A DNA stretch of 6,610 nucleotides from Candidatus Poseidoniaceae archaeon (GCA_013330285.1 DUIP01000117.1:1-6610), one strand, 5' to 3'. Counted from the first letter of the stretch, positions 1 through 5,853 are shown. The notes: generated by a model from the sequence alone, not told the origin. Translations and numbers: made by a program.

Positions 1-243
1 GATCACACCTACGTGAACTGGCGAGTCAAAGCAACCTACGAGGACGGCAACAAAACAAATTTCCCACAAGGTTCGTGGTACACCACATGGTCATCATGCT
101 GGCAAAACAATGGCGAATACGGTGGCGTTGATGCCAACGCTGCACTCGATGGTTGTGCAGAAAGTGAGTCTACACCAGGATTTGCCGCTGTGCTTACACT
201 GGCTGGACTTGGTGCTGCTGCTGTGATCACGCGTCGAGATTAG
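1..243 (+). CDS. C-terminal part of an exported surface protein with PGF-CTERM-like anchor (5' end outside window)
   Basis: The reading frame is open from base 1 to a TAG at 241-243 and gives 80 residues, so the true start lies left of the window. The visible part is a polar, Trp/Tyr/Asn-rich region (residues 1-50) with cysteines at 33 and 52, typical of an extracellular domain. A short Glu/Ser stretch follows, then the motif TPGF (PGF at 59-61), about 15 hydrophobic residues and a terminal RRD. That PGF, membrane helix and arginine order is the PGF-CTERM sorting signal. In archaea archaeosortase A processes such tails and the protein becomes lipid-anchored on the cell surface. The sequence shows the tail; surface anchoring is inferred from the family. 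The remaining domain is too short to identify. The 3' end overlaps the opposite-strand gene at 227-772 by 17 bp. Confidence 0.75.
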   Translation, partial: DHTYVNWRVKATYEDGNKTNFPQGSWYTTWSSCWQNNGEYGGVDANAALDGCAESESTPGFAAVLTLAGLGAAAVITRRD

Positions 244-772
244 TGTGTTCAACAGCACGCTCGATGAAGCGACGCTGATCATAGCCCCAATCGATCAAGA
301 CCACTTCGCATTGTGTGCGGTCCTTACTGAGCGAGCCATGAGCAAATCCTGACTGTTCCACGTCGCTTGGGACGAACGGTAGGTTGTGCCCCTTAATGGA
401 CACTTTACACCCTTGTTCAACCACCACTGCAGTTCCAAACCCGAAGGTAATTTCACCTTCGTTTACACTCGTCACTTCGGTGTTGCCAGCATTCAAGAAG
501 CGCTCAAGTGCTGCAAGAAGGGGCGCCCCATCACCTTCGAGGGAGGTCCCACCATAGGCAGAGAGGAAACTGAGTTCCGTGTCATTTTGTTCCATGAGGT
601 GATCGAGGTCGCGCTGCTTGGGAGCTTTGCCTGCCATGGTCATCCTCATCTCTCGACACGAGCCGGTGTTCTTGGTCGTATCGACTGATTGTATGTCTTT
701 GTCGCCCTCATTCGGTGCTTTTGGGCCTTCTCCGCAGATGGTGCAAGAGAGAGAGGCAAAGCCAACCGCCAC
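227..772 (-). CDS. Unrecognised protein, possibly exported; start codon uncertain
   Basis: I do not recognise the family. From the first available start, a GTG at 770-772, it is 181 residues. The first 12 residues (MAVGFASLSCTI) are hydrophobic. They are followed by a Gly/Glu/Pro/Asp/Thr-rich linker (about 13-40) and then a soluble mixed alpha/beta-looking domain from about residue 46 to the end. An ATG at 635-637 (residue 46, MAGKAPKQ) is an alternative start giving 136 residues, with a GAGG Shine-Dalgarno-like stretch 6 nt before it. No TATA-like box lies about 25 nt before either start. The frame stays open and hydrophobic upstream of 772 but is blocked by a TGA at 803-805, so the signal region may be interrupted (see findings). 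The gene lies 59 bp downstream of the fasciclin-cupredoxin gene on the same strand and could be cotranscribed with it. The cysteine at residue 10 follows SLS, which is a poor lipobox, so a lipoprotein call is weak. Confidence 0.6.
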   Translation of the reverse strand: MAVGFASLSCTICGEGPKAPNEGDKDIQSVDTTKNTGSCREMRMTMAGKAPKQRDLDHLMEQNDTELSFLSAYGGTSLEGDGAPLLAALERFLNAGNTEVTSVNEGEITFGFGTAVVVEQGCKVSIKGHNLPFVPSDVEQSGFAHGSLSKDRTQCEVVLIDWGYDQRRFIERAVEHTNLDA

Positions 773-831
773 GGTTACTGCGACGTAACTCGTGACGACT
801 GGTCAGCGTTTCAGGTTCAAATGTCGTCCGC

Positions 832-2622
832 TCAAGCGGATTGACGGCGCTGTATAACAACAACAGCACCCAACAAGGCCACGATCAGCGTTGTCGAAAC
901 GAAGCCTGGTGTGTTCTCATCTTCATCGGAAGTGTCGACTGGTTCTGTCGGTTCTACAACAGCAGTTGCTCCTCCGTCTCCAACGATAACTTTGCCGTAC
1001 ATGCCTGCAGCCAAGTGGGGTTCACATGCGTAGTAGAACGTTGTGTCATCTTCCGTGAAGGTGTAGCGGAAGTCAACGGTCATTGCGGCTTCGCCTGATG
1101 TGACTCCGTTTTGAGTGTAGGTTGTCGAATCTTCACCATCGACTTGTCGAACATTGTGAGCCATGCTCGAATCAGTCCATTGCCAGCACACGGTGTCGCC
1201 AACGGAGATGCTCAAGGTCGCTGGAGAGTACTTCAGACCACTTGGGGCAATGCCTACTACAGCATCACAATCAGGAAGAGTTGGTTCATCTGCTGGGGGC
1301 ATCAAGACCTTGTCGATGACGTGGATGACGCCGTTGGATGCCGTGACGTCAGCTGTGGTGACGCTGGCACCTTCGATCGTCACACCATCGGCAGTCACGG
1401 TGAAACTTGCGTTGTCTCCGTTGACCATTGCGACCGTGAGGCCATCTGTGACATCGGATGATGGCACTGCTCCTGAGAGAACGTGGTAGAGCAGAATGTC
1501 TGCGAGGACTGCGATCTCTTCCTCTGTGGTGAATGCATCCAAGTCAATGCCTGCATCAGTGAAGGCTTGATCCGTCGGTGCAAACACAGTGAAAGGCCCT
1601 TCGCCTTGCAATGTTGCAACGAGGTCCGCCTTCGTCAGGGCTGCGACCAAGGCGTCATGGACGCCTGTTGAGGCAGCAATCGATGGGATGTCAGGTACGA
1701 CGACCGGGTCCGCCGGTGGCATCAAGACCTTGTCGATGACGTGGATGACGCCGTTTGTGGTCTCCACATCTGCGGTGGTAACATTGGCGCCTTCAATCGT
1801 GACGCCATCGGCTGTCACGGTGAAACTTGCGTTGTCTCCGTTGACCATTGCGACCGTGAGGCCATCTGTGACATCGGATGACGGCACTGCTCCTGAGAGA
1901 ACGTGGTAGAGCAAAATATCAGACAGTGTTTCATTTTCTTCTGCTGTGTCGAAGGCAGAGAGGTCAATACCAGCTGCTGCGAAAGCTTCGTCGGTTGGTG
2001 CGAAGACAGTGAACGGACCGTCACCTTGGAGGGTTTCGACAAGTTCAGCATGAGAAAGAGCAGCAACAAGGGAAGTGTGAACGCCCGTGGACTGGGCGGT
2101 TTCTGGGATGTTGAGCGTTGGGCCGGCGGGTTCGGCAGCTGGCGGAGTAAGGACAGCATCAATCACATGGATAACGCCGTTGCTGGCCATCACATCAGCC
2201 GTGGTAACCTTTGCATTGTTGACGGTGACAACCCCATCGGCAACGCTGAAGGATAGATTCGCACCGTTGACGGTAGCAGCGGTCATGCCGTCCGTGACAT
2301 CTGCAGCGGTAACGGATCCTGCGACCACGTGGTAGGTGAGGATGTTGGCGAGGGTTTGGTTATCCTCATCGGTGGTGAAGGTGGAGAGATCCACGCCTGC
2401 GGCCTCGAACGCAGCGTCAGTAGGGGCAAACACTGTGAAAGGACCGTCGCCTTGTAGAGTTTCGAGGAGGCCGGCCTGAATGACGGCGTCGACGAGGGTG
2501 TCATGAACACCTGTGGCTTGGGCGTTTGTTGGTATATCTTGGGTCTCATCCGCAGATACGTTAAGCGGTAGAGTGGACATCAGTAGGCTGGCTAATATGA
2601 GTGTAGCAATTGCTTTGTTCAT
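832..2622 (-). CDS. Secreted triple-FAS1 (fasciclin) protein with C-terminal cupredoxin domain and PGF-CTERM anchor
   Basis: This is a 596-residue multidomain surface protein. Residues 1-24 form a signal peptide (basic MNK, hydrophobic core, likely cleavage after VSA). Three FAS1 domains follow at about 29-160, 169-301 and 310-441. Each carries the FTVFAPTD and YHV motifs and ends in GVIHVID. FAS1 domains typically mediate adhesion or protein-protein contact. Residues about 452-549 form a plastocyanin/halocyanin-like cupredoxin with a complete type-1 copper ligand set: His489 (AHNV), Cys533, His536 and Met541 (spacing C-x2-H-x4-M). This predicts a one-electron carrier or copper-binding module. 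An acidic linker leads to TPGF (571-574), a hydrophobic helix and QRR, a PGF-CTERM tail for archaeosortase anchoring. The ATG at 2620-2622 is supported by the signal peptide and by a TATA-like box 26 nt upstream. FAS1 domains 2 and 3 are unusually similar to each other. Physiological partner and substrate are not evident from the sequence. Confidence 0.93.
   Translation of the reverse strand: MNKAIATLILASLLMSTLPLNVSADETQDIPTNAQATGVHDTLVDAVIQAGLLETLQGDGPFTVFAPTDAAFEAAGVDLSTFTTDEDNQTLANILTYHVVAGSVTAADVTDGMTAATVNGANLSFSVADGVVTVNNAKVTTADVMASNGVIHVIDAVLTPPAAEPAGPTLNIPETAQSTGVHTSLVAALSHAELVETLQGDGPFTVFAPTDEAFAAAGIDLSAFDTAEENETLSDILLYHVLSGAVPSSDVTDGLTVAMVNGDNASFTVTADGVTIEGANVTTADVETTNGVIHVIDKVLMPPADPVVVPDIPSIAASTGVHDALVAALTKADLVATLQGEGPFTVFAPTDQAFTDAGIDLDAFTTEEEIAVLADILLYHVLSGAVPSSDVTDGLTVAMVNGDNASFTVTADGVTIEGASVTTADVTASNGVIHVIDKVLMPPADEPTLPDCDAVVGIAPSGLKYSPATLSISVGDTVCWQWTDSSMAHNVRQVDGEDSTTYTQNGVTSGEAAMTVDFRYTFTEDDTTFYYACEPHLAAGMYGKVIVGDGGATAVVEPTEPVDTSDEDENTPGFVSTTLIVALLGAVVVIQRRQSA
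1394..1493 (-). repeat. Near-identical intragenic repeat, copy in FAS1 domain 3
   Basis: This 100-nt stretch matches 1814-1913 at 99 of 100 positions by direct reading; the only difference is at 1462/1882. The offset is exactly 420 nt, or 140 codons, equal to the FAS1 domain period. A second identical block of 38 nt lies at 1298-1335, matching 1718-1755. It is coding repeat, not a mobile element. Confidence 0.9.
1814..1913 (-). repeat. Near-identical intragenic repeat, copy in FAS1 domain 2
   Basis: This is the partner of the copy at 1394-1493. At protein level, residues 235-279 (domain 2) and 375-419 (domain 3) are identical over 45 positions. The first FAS1 domain does not share this level of identity, so domains 2 and 3 are the younger pair or have been homogenised. 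Confidence 0.9.
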
Positions 2623-2644
2623 GACGGTTTGGCCAAAACTGTCC

Positions 2645-2652
2645 CCTATAAA
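2645..2652 (-). promoter_or_regulatory. TATA-like box of the fasciclin-cupredoxin gene
   Basis: Read on the minus strand the box is TTTATAGG, inside the 48-bp gap after enolase. Its centre is about 26 nt before the ATG at 2622, the usual distance from an archaeal TATA box to the transcription start. No Shine-Dalgarno sequence precedes the ATG. Transcription would therefore begin at or next to the start codon and give a leaderless mRNA, independent of enolase. Confidence 0.5.
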
Positions 2653-2670
2653 GGACTGTTAAATTGCATA

Positions 2671-3921
2671 TCAAAATGGCGAGCGGTATTCATCAACATC
2701 TGCTGAAATCCGTAACAATTGGTTGTATTTTGCCACGCGATCAGAGCGAGCAGGCGCCCCTGTTTTGATTTGACCAGCGCGTGTGCCGACGGCTAAATCT
2801 GCGATGGTGACATCTTCAGTTTCTCCACTGCGGTGAGAGATGACGTTGTTGAAGCCATGTGAGGCTGCAAGGTCCATTGCTTCGAGGGTTTCTGTCACCG
2901 TGCCGACCTGATTGAGTTTGACAAGCATGGCATTTGCTGCGCCGATTTCAATGCCTTGGGCAAGGCGCTCAGATTGTGTCACAAAGAGATCATCGCCGAC
3001 CGTTTGGACCCGGTGACCTTCTCGCTTGGTAAAGAGCGACCAACCCCGCCAATCGTCTTCATCAAAACCATCCTCGATTGAAAGGATTGGATATTCATCG
3101 AGCCATCCTGAATAGAGATCTGCGAGTGCTTCACTCGACAACACCTTACCATCCATGTGATAGCCATCCTCATGATGGAACTCAGTTGCAGCGACATCCA
3201 AAGCGATTCCCATTTGTTCTGTTGAGTACCCTGCACCCTCAATAGCACGCACCATGTACTTCAGGCCCTCTTCGTTCGCAGGTAGATTAGGAGCAAATCC
3301 GCCCTCATCACCGACTCCACCAAGCAATCCGTCCGCTTTGAGTTCCTTTTTCAGCGCATGGTATGTTTCGACACCAGCACGCAATCCCTCTTCAAAAGTA
3401 TCAAACCCGTGAGGCATGACCATGAATTCCTGGACATCGACGTTTGAAGCAGCGTGAGCACCACCGTTGAGAATGTTGAGCATTGGCACAGGCATCAGCC
3501 CGCCTGCAACGCCTCCGATGTACTTCCAGAGTGGTAGTTCATGAACGGCCGCACCTGCATGCAAGCACGCCATCGATGCTCCAAGCATGGCATTTGCACC
3601 AAGCTTTGCCTTGTTCGGGGTTCCGTCAAGTTCAATCATGACTTCGTCAATCACCCGTTGTTCATCGACAGGGAGACCAACCAGTGCCTCAGCGATTCGA
3701 TCTGTGATGTTGTCAACAGCGGATTGTACGCCCTTACCAAGATAACGAGTGGCGTCACCATCCCTCATTTCAAGCGCTTCATATGCACCGGTCGAGGCCC
3801 CTGATGGTACGGCTGCTCGCCCGAGAAGGGCTCCATCGACAAAACAGTCAACCTCGACGGTTGGATTGCCACGGCTGTCGAGGATCATTCGTGCATCGAG
3901 GCCAGTAATGTGTCCGGACAT
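2671..3921 (-). CDS. eno: Enolase (phosphopyruvate hydratase)
   Basis: Enolase interconverts 2-phosphoglycerate and phosphoenolpyruvate in cytoplasmic glycolysis and gluconeogenesis. At 416 residues it is full length for the family. The N-terminal domain begins [16 protein letters not shown] and carries the flexible substrate loop SGASTG (40-45). The barrel domain has all the hallmark residues: GGAHAASN with His156, QEFM with Glu165, GDEGGF with Glu206, Mg2+ ligands Asp242 (ALDVAATEF), Glu283 ([11 protein letters not shown]) and Asp310/311 (VGDDLFVT), catalytic Lys335 ([10 protein letters not shown]), SHRSGET (362-368) and Lys386 (GQIKTG). Nothing is missing, so it should be active. The ATG at 3919-3921 gives the normal N-terminus; Met12 is a less likely alternative. 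It is divergent from the Lrp-type regulator across a 244-bp spacer. Confidence 0.98.
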   Translation of the reverse strand: MSGHITGLDARMILDSRGNPTVEVDCFVDGALLGRAAVPSGASTGAYEALEMRDGDATRYLGKGVQSAVDNITDRIAEALVGLPVDEQRVIDEVMIELDGTPNKAKLGANAMLGASMACLHAGAAVHELPLWKYIGGVAGGLMPVPMLNILNGGAHAASNVDVQEFMVMPHGFDTFEEGLRAGVETYHALKKELKADGLLGGVGDEGGFAPNLPANEEGLKYMVRAIEGAGYSTEQMGIALDVAATEFHHEDGYHMDGKVLSSEALADLYSGWLDEYPILSIEDGFDEDDWRGWSLFTKREGHRVQTVGDDLFVTQSERLAQGIEIGAANAMLVKLNQVGTVTETLEAMDLAASHGFNNVISHRSGETEDVTIADLAVGTRAGQIKTGAPARSDRVAKYNQLLRISADVDEYRSPF

Positions 3922-3957
3922 GGCATTCCCTAAACTTCCCTGTGTAAGGCGCTCTTT

Positions 3958-3966
3958 GAATTAAAC
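3958..3966 (-). promoter_or_regulatory. Possible TATA-like box of the enolase gene
   Basis: On the minus strand this reads GTTTAATTC, about 41 nt before the enolase ATG. It would predict a start near 3935 and a short leader of roughly 15 nt. A weaker box-like stretch (CTTACACA) nearer 3945 would instead fit a leaderless transcript. The choice between them is not clear from the sequence. Confidence 0.3.
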
Positions 3967-4136
3967 GGCGCGCACAAGGTGAGTTTTCAGGAGGGTGTTG
4001 TGGACATATGGTGAAGAAGAGTTTTTATTCCCTTCGAGTGTTGAAAGACAATTGCCACCCCCCAACAGTGTTTAAAGTTTCATGTATTAGGAAAGAAAAT
4101 CAAAAAAAATTTCCGCATCGTGGACCCTTAGCAGAA

Positions 4137-4145
4137 TTCATATAC
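4137..4145 (+). promoter_or_regulatory. TATA-like box of the Lrp/AsnC gene
   Basis: The box TTCATATAC is centred about 25 nt before the ATG at 4166 and preceded by a strongly A-rich tract. The spacing puts the predicted transcription start at the start codon, so the mRNA is probably leaderless. A GAAGGGG stretch lies 5 nt before the ATG, so a Shine-Dalgarno role cannot be ruled out. Confidence 0.5.
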
Positions 4146-4165
4146 TCAAAGCGGAAGGGGCACTC

Positions 4166-4588
4166 ATGCCTCGTGTTGCTGAAATCGATCGTGCTATCCT
4201 CGCTCAACTTCGAAAGAACGGTCGAATGTCATACGTTGACCTTGCACGGGAAGTCAGCGCTTCCGAGCGCACCGTCCGTACGCATGTCCGTAAGATGGAG
4301 GAAGAAGGCACCATTCGAGGGTACACCGTTCGAGAAGGTGGCGTTGGATTGACCGCTCTGGTGCGAATCAAGGTATCGCCTGGTGCCGAAATCGGTTCGT
4401 TTGCTTCTGAAGTCACTGGCTGGGAGGGCATCGAAATCATCTACGAAGTGTCTGGTGATGCTGATCTCGTAGCTCTCGTTCACGTTGACGACACCATGTC
4501 ACTGCGCACATTGCTCGACAAAATGTGGCTCGCTGCACCAAACGAAATTGCTTCAACAACGACCGAACTTGTGCTCGAACAATATTGA
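4166..4588 (+). CDS. Lrp/AsnC family transcriptional regulator
   Basis: This 140-residue protein has the standard length and two-part layout of the family. Residues about 5-50 form a winged helix-turn-helix (IDRAILAQLRKNGR, then LAREVSASERTVRTHVRKME, whose second half is the recognition helix). Residues about 60-140 form the RAM ligand-binding and oligomerisation domain, with the characteristic VSGDADLVALV strand at 95-105. Members bind DNA as dimers or octamers and usually sense amino acids; the ligand here cannot be read from the sequence. The ATG at 4166 is supported by the correct start of the HTH and by the TATA-like box 25 nt upstream. The gene is divergent from enolase, which makes enolase and itself possible targets, but that is inference only. 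Its TGA (4586-4588) directly abuts the stop codon of the opposite-strand gene at 4589. Confidence 0.93.
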   Translation: MPRVAEIDRAILAQLRKNGRMSYVDLAREVSASERTVRTHVRKMEEEGTIRGYTVREGGVGLTALVRIKVSPGAEIGSFASEVTGWEGIEIIYEVSGDADLVALVHVDDTMSLRTLLDKMWLAAPNEIASTTTELVLEQY

Positions 4589-4720
4589 TTATTCTTCTTC
4601 GGAAGACGGAGGCGTTTCGACGTCCGGCTTTTTGACGGGTTCAGGAACACCGTAATCAATACCACAACTCCGGCAGACCATATTGTCGTCCCAGTCGCAT
4701 TGACGCCGACAACCCGTCAT
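4589..4720 (-). CDS. Zinc-ribbon-like microprotein (43 aa)
   Basis: From the ATG at 4718-4720 this encodes 43 residues starting MTGCRRQCDWDDN. Four cysteines lie in two pairs, C-x3-C (residues 4 and 8) and C-x2-C (16 and 19, in VCRSCG). This is a rubredoxin/zinc-ribbon-like arrangement that could hold one metal ion. The C-terminal half is an unstructured Pro/Glu/Ser tail ending SSEEE. The frame is open further upstream, to 4822, but that part lies inside the preceding gene and reads as out-of-frame shadow. The ATG sits 16 bp after the stop of the thioredoxin-fold gene, with AGG about 10 nt before it, so the two are likely cotranscribed. I do not recognise a named family. It could act in redox or metal handling with its neighbour, or as an RNA-, DNA- or protein-binding zinc finger. 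The paired cysteines argue against a chance ORF. Confidence 0.6.
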   Translation of the reverse strand: MTGCRRQCDWDDNMVCRSCGIDYGVPEPVKKPDVETPPSSEEE

Positions 4721-4736
4721 CAAAGCACGTCCTGGT

Positions 4737-5276
4737 TCAAGCCTTCCACTTGACTGAGCAGCCGATGGATTCGGTGTACTCAACCGCTGGTTTGGCCCCA
4801 GTGAGCATCGCTTCAATCGCATCGCTTAGTTCGGTTGTGGTCACAGCGGTTGGGTCCTTGGGCGAATCGTCCATTCGACCTTGATAGACAAGTTTGTGAT
4901 CCGCATTGAACAAGAAGAATTCAGGGGTTCGCTTTGCGCCATAGGCATGGGCCACGTCTTGAGTGAGATCATGAAGGTAAGGATAACCCATTGATGCTGC
5001 CCGTGTTTGCATGTGCTCAAAAGAATCGTTTGGATACACCTTGGGGTCGTTGGAATTGATCCCCACGAAGCCAACACCAAGTTCAGCACATTTCTCCGCC
5101 ATAGCTTCCATTCTCGATATACTTGCTATGACATATGGGCAATGATTGCACTCAAACACAACTACAGTTCCATTGACGCCAGCTGCGTCTTCAAACGTCA
5201 TTGTAGAATCACCTTTGGAAGCGTTGGCATTGGTGAGTGAAAACTTCGGGGCGGGGTCAGCGAGTGTTAGGCTCAT
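4737..5276 (-). CDS. Thioredoxin-fold, peroxiredoxin-like redox protein (AhpC/TSA-related, PRX-like-1 type)
   Basis: This is a 179-residue cytoplasmic protein with no signal peptide. It opens with LADPAPKFSLTN, as in AhpC/TSA and redoxin proteins. Next come a beta strand and the active-site motif FECNHCPYV, with Cys43 and Cys46 as a C-x2-C pair. The cis-proline loop is GAKRTPEFFLF (Pro118), followed by LVYQGRMDD. The C-terminus reads IGCSVKWKA with Cys173, matching the GCSIKW-like ending of this subgroup. Such proteins are annotated as thiol-disulfide reductases or peroxiredoxin-like proteins. The C-x2-C pair suggests a thioredoxin-style reaction, and Cys173 may act as a resolving or accessory thiol; the true substrate is not known to me. 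The start is set by the motif-rich N-terminus and a TATA-like box 25 nt upstream. The zinc-ribbon microprotein follows after 16 bp, and the gene is divergent from the DUF805 gene. Confidence 0.88.
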   Translation of the reverse strand: MSLTLADPAPKFSLTNANASKGDSTMTFEDAAGVNGTVVVFECNHCPYVIASISRMEAMAEKCAELGVGFVGINSNDPKVYPNDSFEHMQTRAASMGYPYLHDLTQDVAHAYGAKRTPEFFLFNADHKLVYQGRMDDSPKDPTAVTTTELSDAIEAMLTGAKPAVEYTESIGCSVKWKA

Positions 5277-5297
5277 ACCAATCCGAGGCGCTCAAAC

Positions 5298-5305
5298 CTC
5301 TAAAC
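5298..5305 (-). promoter_or_regulatory. Weak TATA-like box of the thioredoxin-fold gene
   Basis: Read on the minus strand this is GTTTAGAG, centred about 25 nt before the ATG at 5276 and with no Shine-Dalgarno sequence between. The match to an archaeal TATA box is partial. The spacing is the same as at the other genes in the window, which is the main support. Confidence 0.35.
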
Positions 5306-5340
5306 AACTTGTATTGAAACATAGATTGCCGGCACAGATG

Positions 5341-5348
5341 TTATCAAT
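5341..5348 (+). promoter_or_regulatory. Weak TATA-like box of the DUF805 gene
   Basis: TTATCAAT is centred about 24 nt before the ATG at 5369. It favours that ATG as a leaderless start over the GTG at 5354, which lies only about 9 nt from the box. Confidence 0.3.
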
Positions 5349-5368
5349 TAGAAGTGAAATGTCACACT

Positions 5369-5803
5369 ATGCAACCACAAATGCAAGGTATGCCCCACGT
5401 AGCCAGACCAGCGCACATGATGTCATTCATGGACGCAACGAAATCCTGCCTCCAACAGTACGTTGGATTCAGCGGCCGAGCCAGCCGATCTGAATATTGG
5501 TTCGCCTACCTAAGTTTCATGGTCGCAGTCGTGGGCATGTTGATCCTAACAATTATTTCCGCGTTTATTATTGATGTTCTTGCCACTCTTATGGGTCTGC
5601 TGACCTTTGGGTTGTACATCGGCGGCTTTTTGCCATTGCTTGCAGTATCAGTACGACGGTTGCACGATCTTGGCAAATCTGGTTGGATGATGCTCGTTAT
5701 GTTTATTCCGTTTGTAGGCGGCATTTTGCTTCTCGTTTGGTTTGTATCCGATGGAGAAGCAGCCAACAACGCCTACGGCCCAGTCCCGACCAACACGCTT
5801 TGA
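5369..5803 (+). CDS. DUF805 family integral membrane protein
   Basis: This protein is 144 residues from the ATG at 5369; a GTG at 5354 would add five residues. The N-terminal 20 residues are Met/Gln/Pro-rich. The DUF805 signature then follows in order: YVGFSGRASRSEYWF (31-45), a first hydrophobic segment (about 47-68), a second (about 70-93), the cytoplasmic-type loop RRLHDLGKSGW (96-106), a third hydrophobic segment (107-125) and NNAYGP near the end (133-138). The family is widespread and its biochemical function is unknown. The conserved GRxSRxEYW and RRLHDxGxSGW motifs show the call is firm even though the role is not. It is transcribed away from the thioredoxin-fold gene, and pantoate kinase follows 50 bp downstream in the same direction. 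Confidence 0.92.
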   Translation: MQPQMQGMPHVARPAHMMSFMDATKSCLQQYVGFSGRASRSEYWFAYLSFMVAVVGMLILTIISAFIIDVLATLMGLLTFGLYIGGFLPLLAVSVRRLHDLGKSGWMMLVMFIPFVGGILLLVWFVSDGEAANNAYGPVPTNTL

Positions 5804-5853
5804 GGGTAAAGTATCGCCCAAGTGTTGAAGTTCTCAGCCTTGATGGTTGAGGC

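Larger units (their letters stand above)
3922..4165. other. Divergent intergenic region between enolase and the Lrp-type regulator
   Basis: This 244-bp spacer is the longest stretch without a gene in the window. It must hold the promoters of both flanking genes. Its right half is AT-rich, with a TTTAAAG element at 4071-4077 and an A-tract at 4102-4109. The A-tract is flanked by the inverted pair GGAAA (4090-4094) and TTTCC (4110-4114), just upstream of the regulator's TATA-like box. This is a plausible but unproven site for autoregulation. A reading frame beginning in this region (from 4008) crosses the regulator gene in another frame and has no protein-like features. Confidence 0.5.

Noticed and set aside
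386..688. A plus-strand ORF of 100 codons opposite the unrecognised gene
   Set aside because: The minus-strand frame has the more protein-like composition, and this frame contains no motif; it reads as an antisense shadow.
803..805. TGA read as selenocysteine in the unrecognised gene
   Set aside because: It falls inside a predicted signal-peptide region where a selenocysteine makes no functional sense, and I see no selenocysteine insertion structure nearby.
1163..1909. Two similar plus-strand ORFs with identical C-terminal parts (1163-1489 and 1589-1909)
   Set aside because: Their similarity is explained by the repeated FAS1 domains on the other strand. They are antisense shadows of domains 2 and 3, not a duplicated gene.
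1298..1913. Repeats considered as a mobile element or CRISPR-like array
   Set aside because: Only two copies exist, spaced by exactly one protein-domain length and in frame, within a continuous coding sequence; there are no spacers, terminal repeats or transposase.
4008..4352. A plus-strand reading frame of 114 codons from the enolase-Lrp spacer into the Lrp gene
   Set aside because: It overlaps the Lrp gene in a different frame, its sequence looks like random shadow (many Ser/Lys/Pro runs, no domain), and its start lies in the AT-rich promoter region.
4721..4822. N-terminal extension of the zinc-ribbon microprotein to a start at 4822
   Set aside because: The extra 34 codons lie almost wholly inside the thioredoxin-fold gene in another frame and have low-complexity shadow composition; the ATG at 4720 just after that gene's stop fits better.
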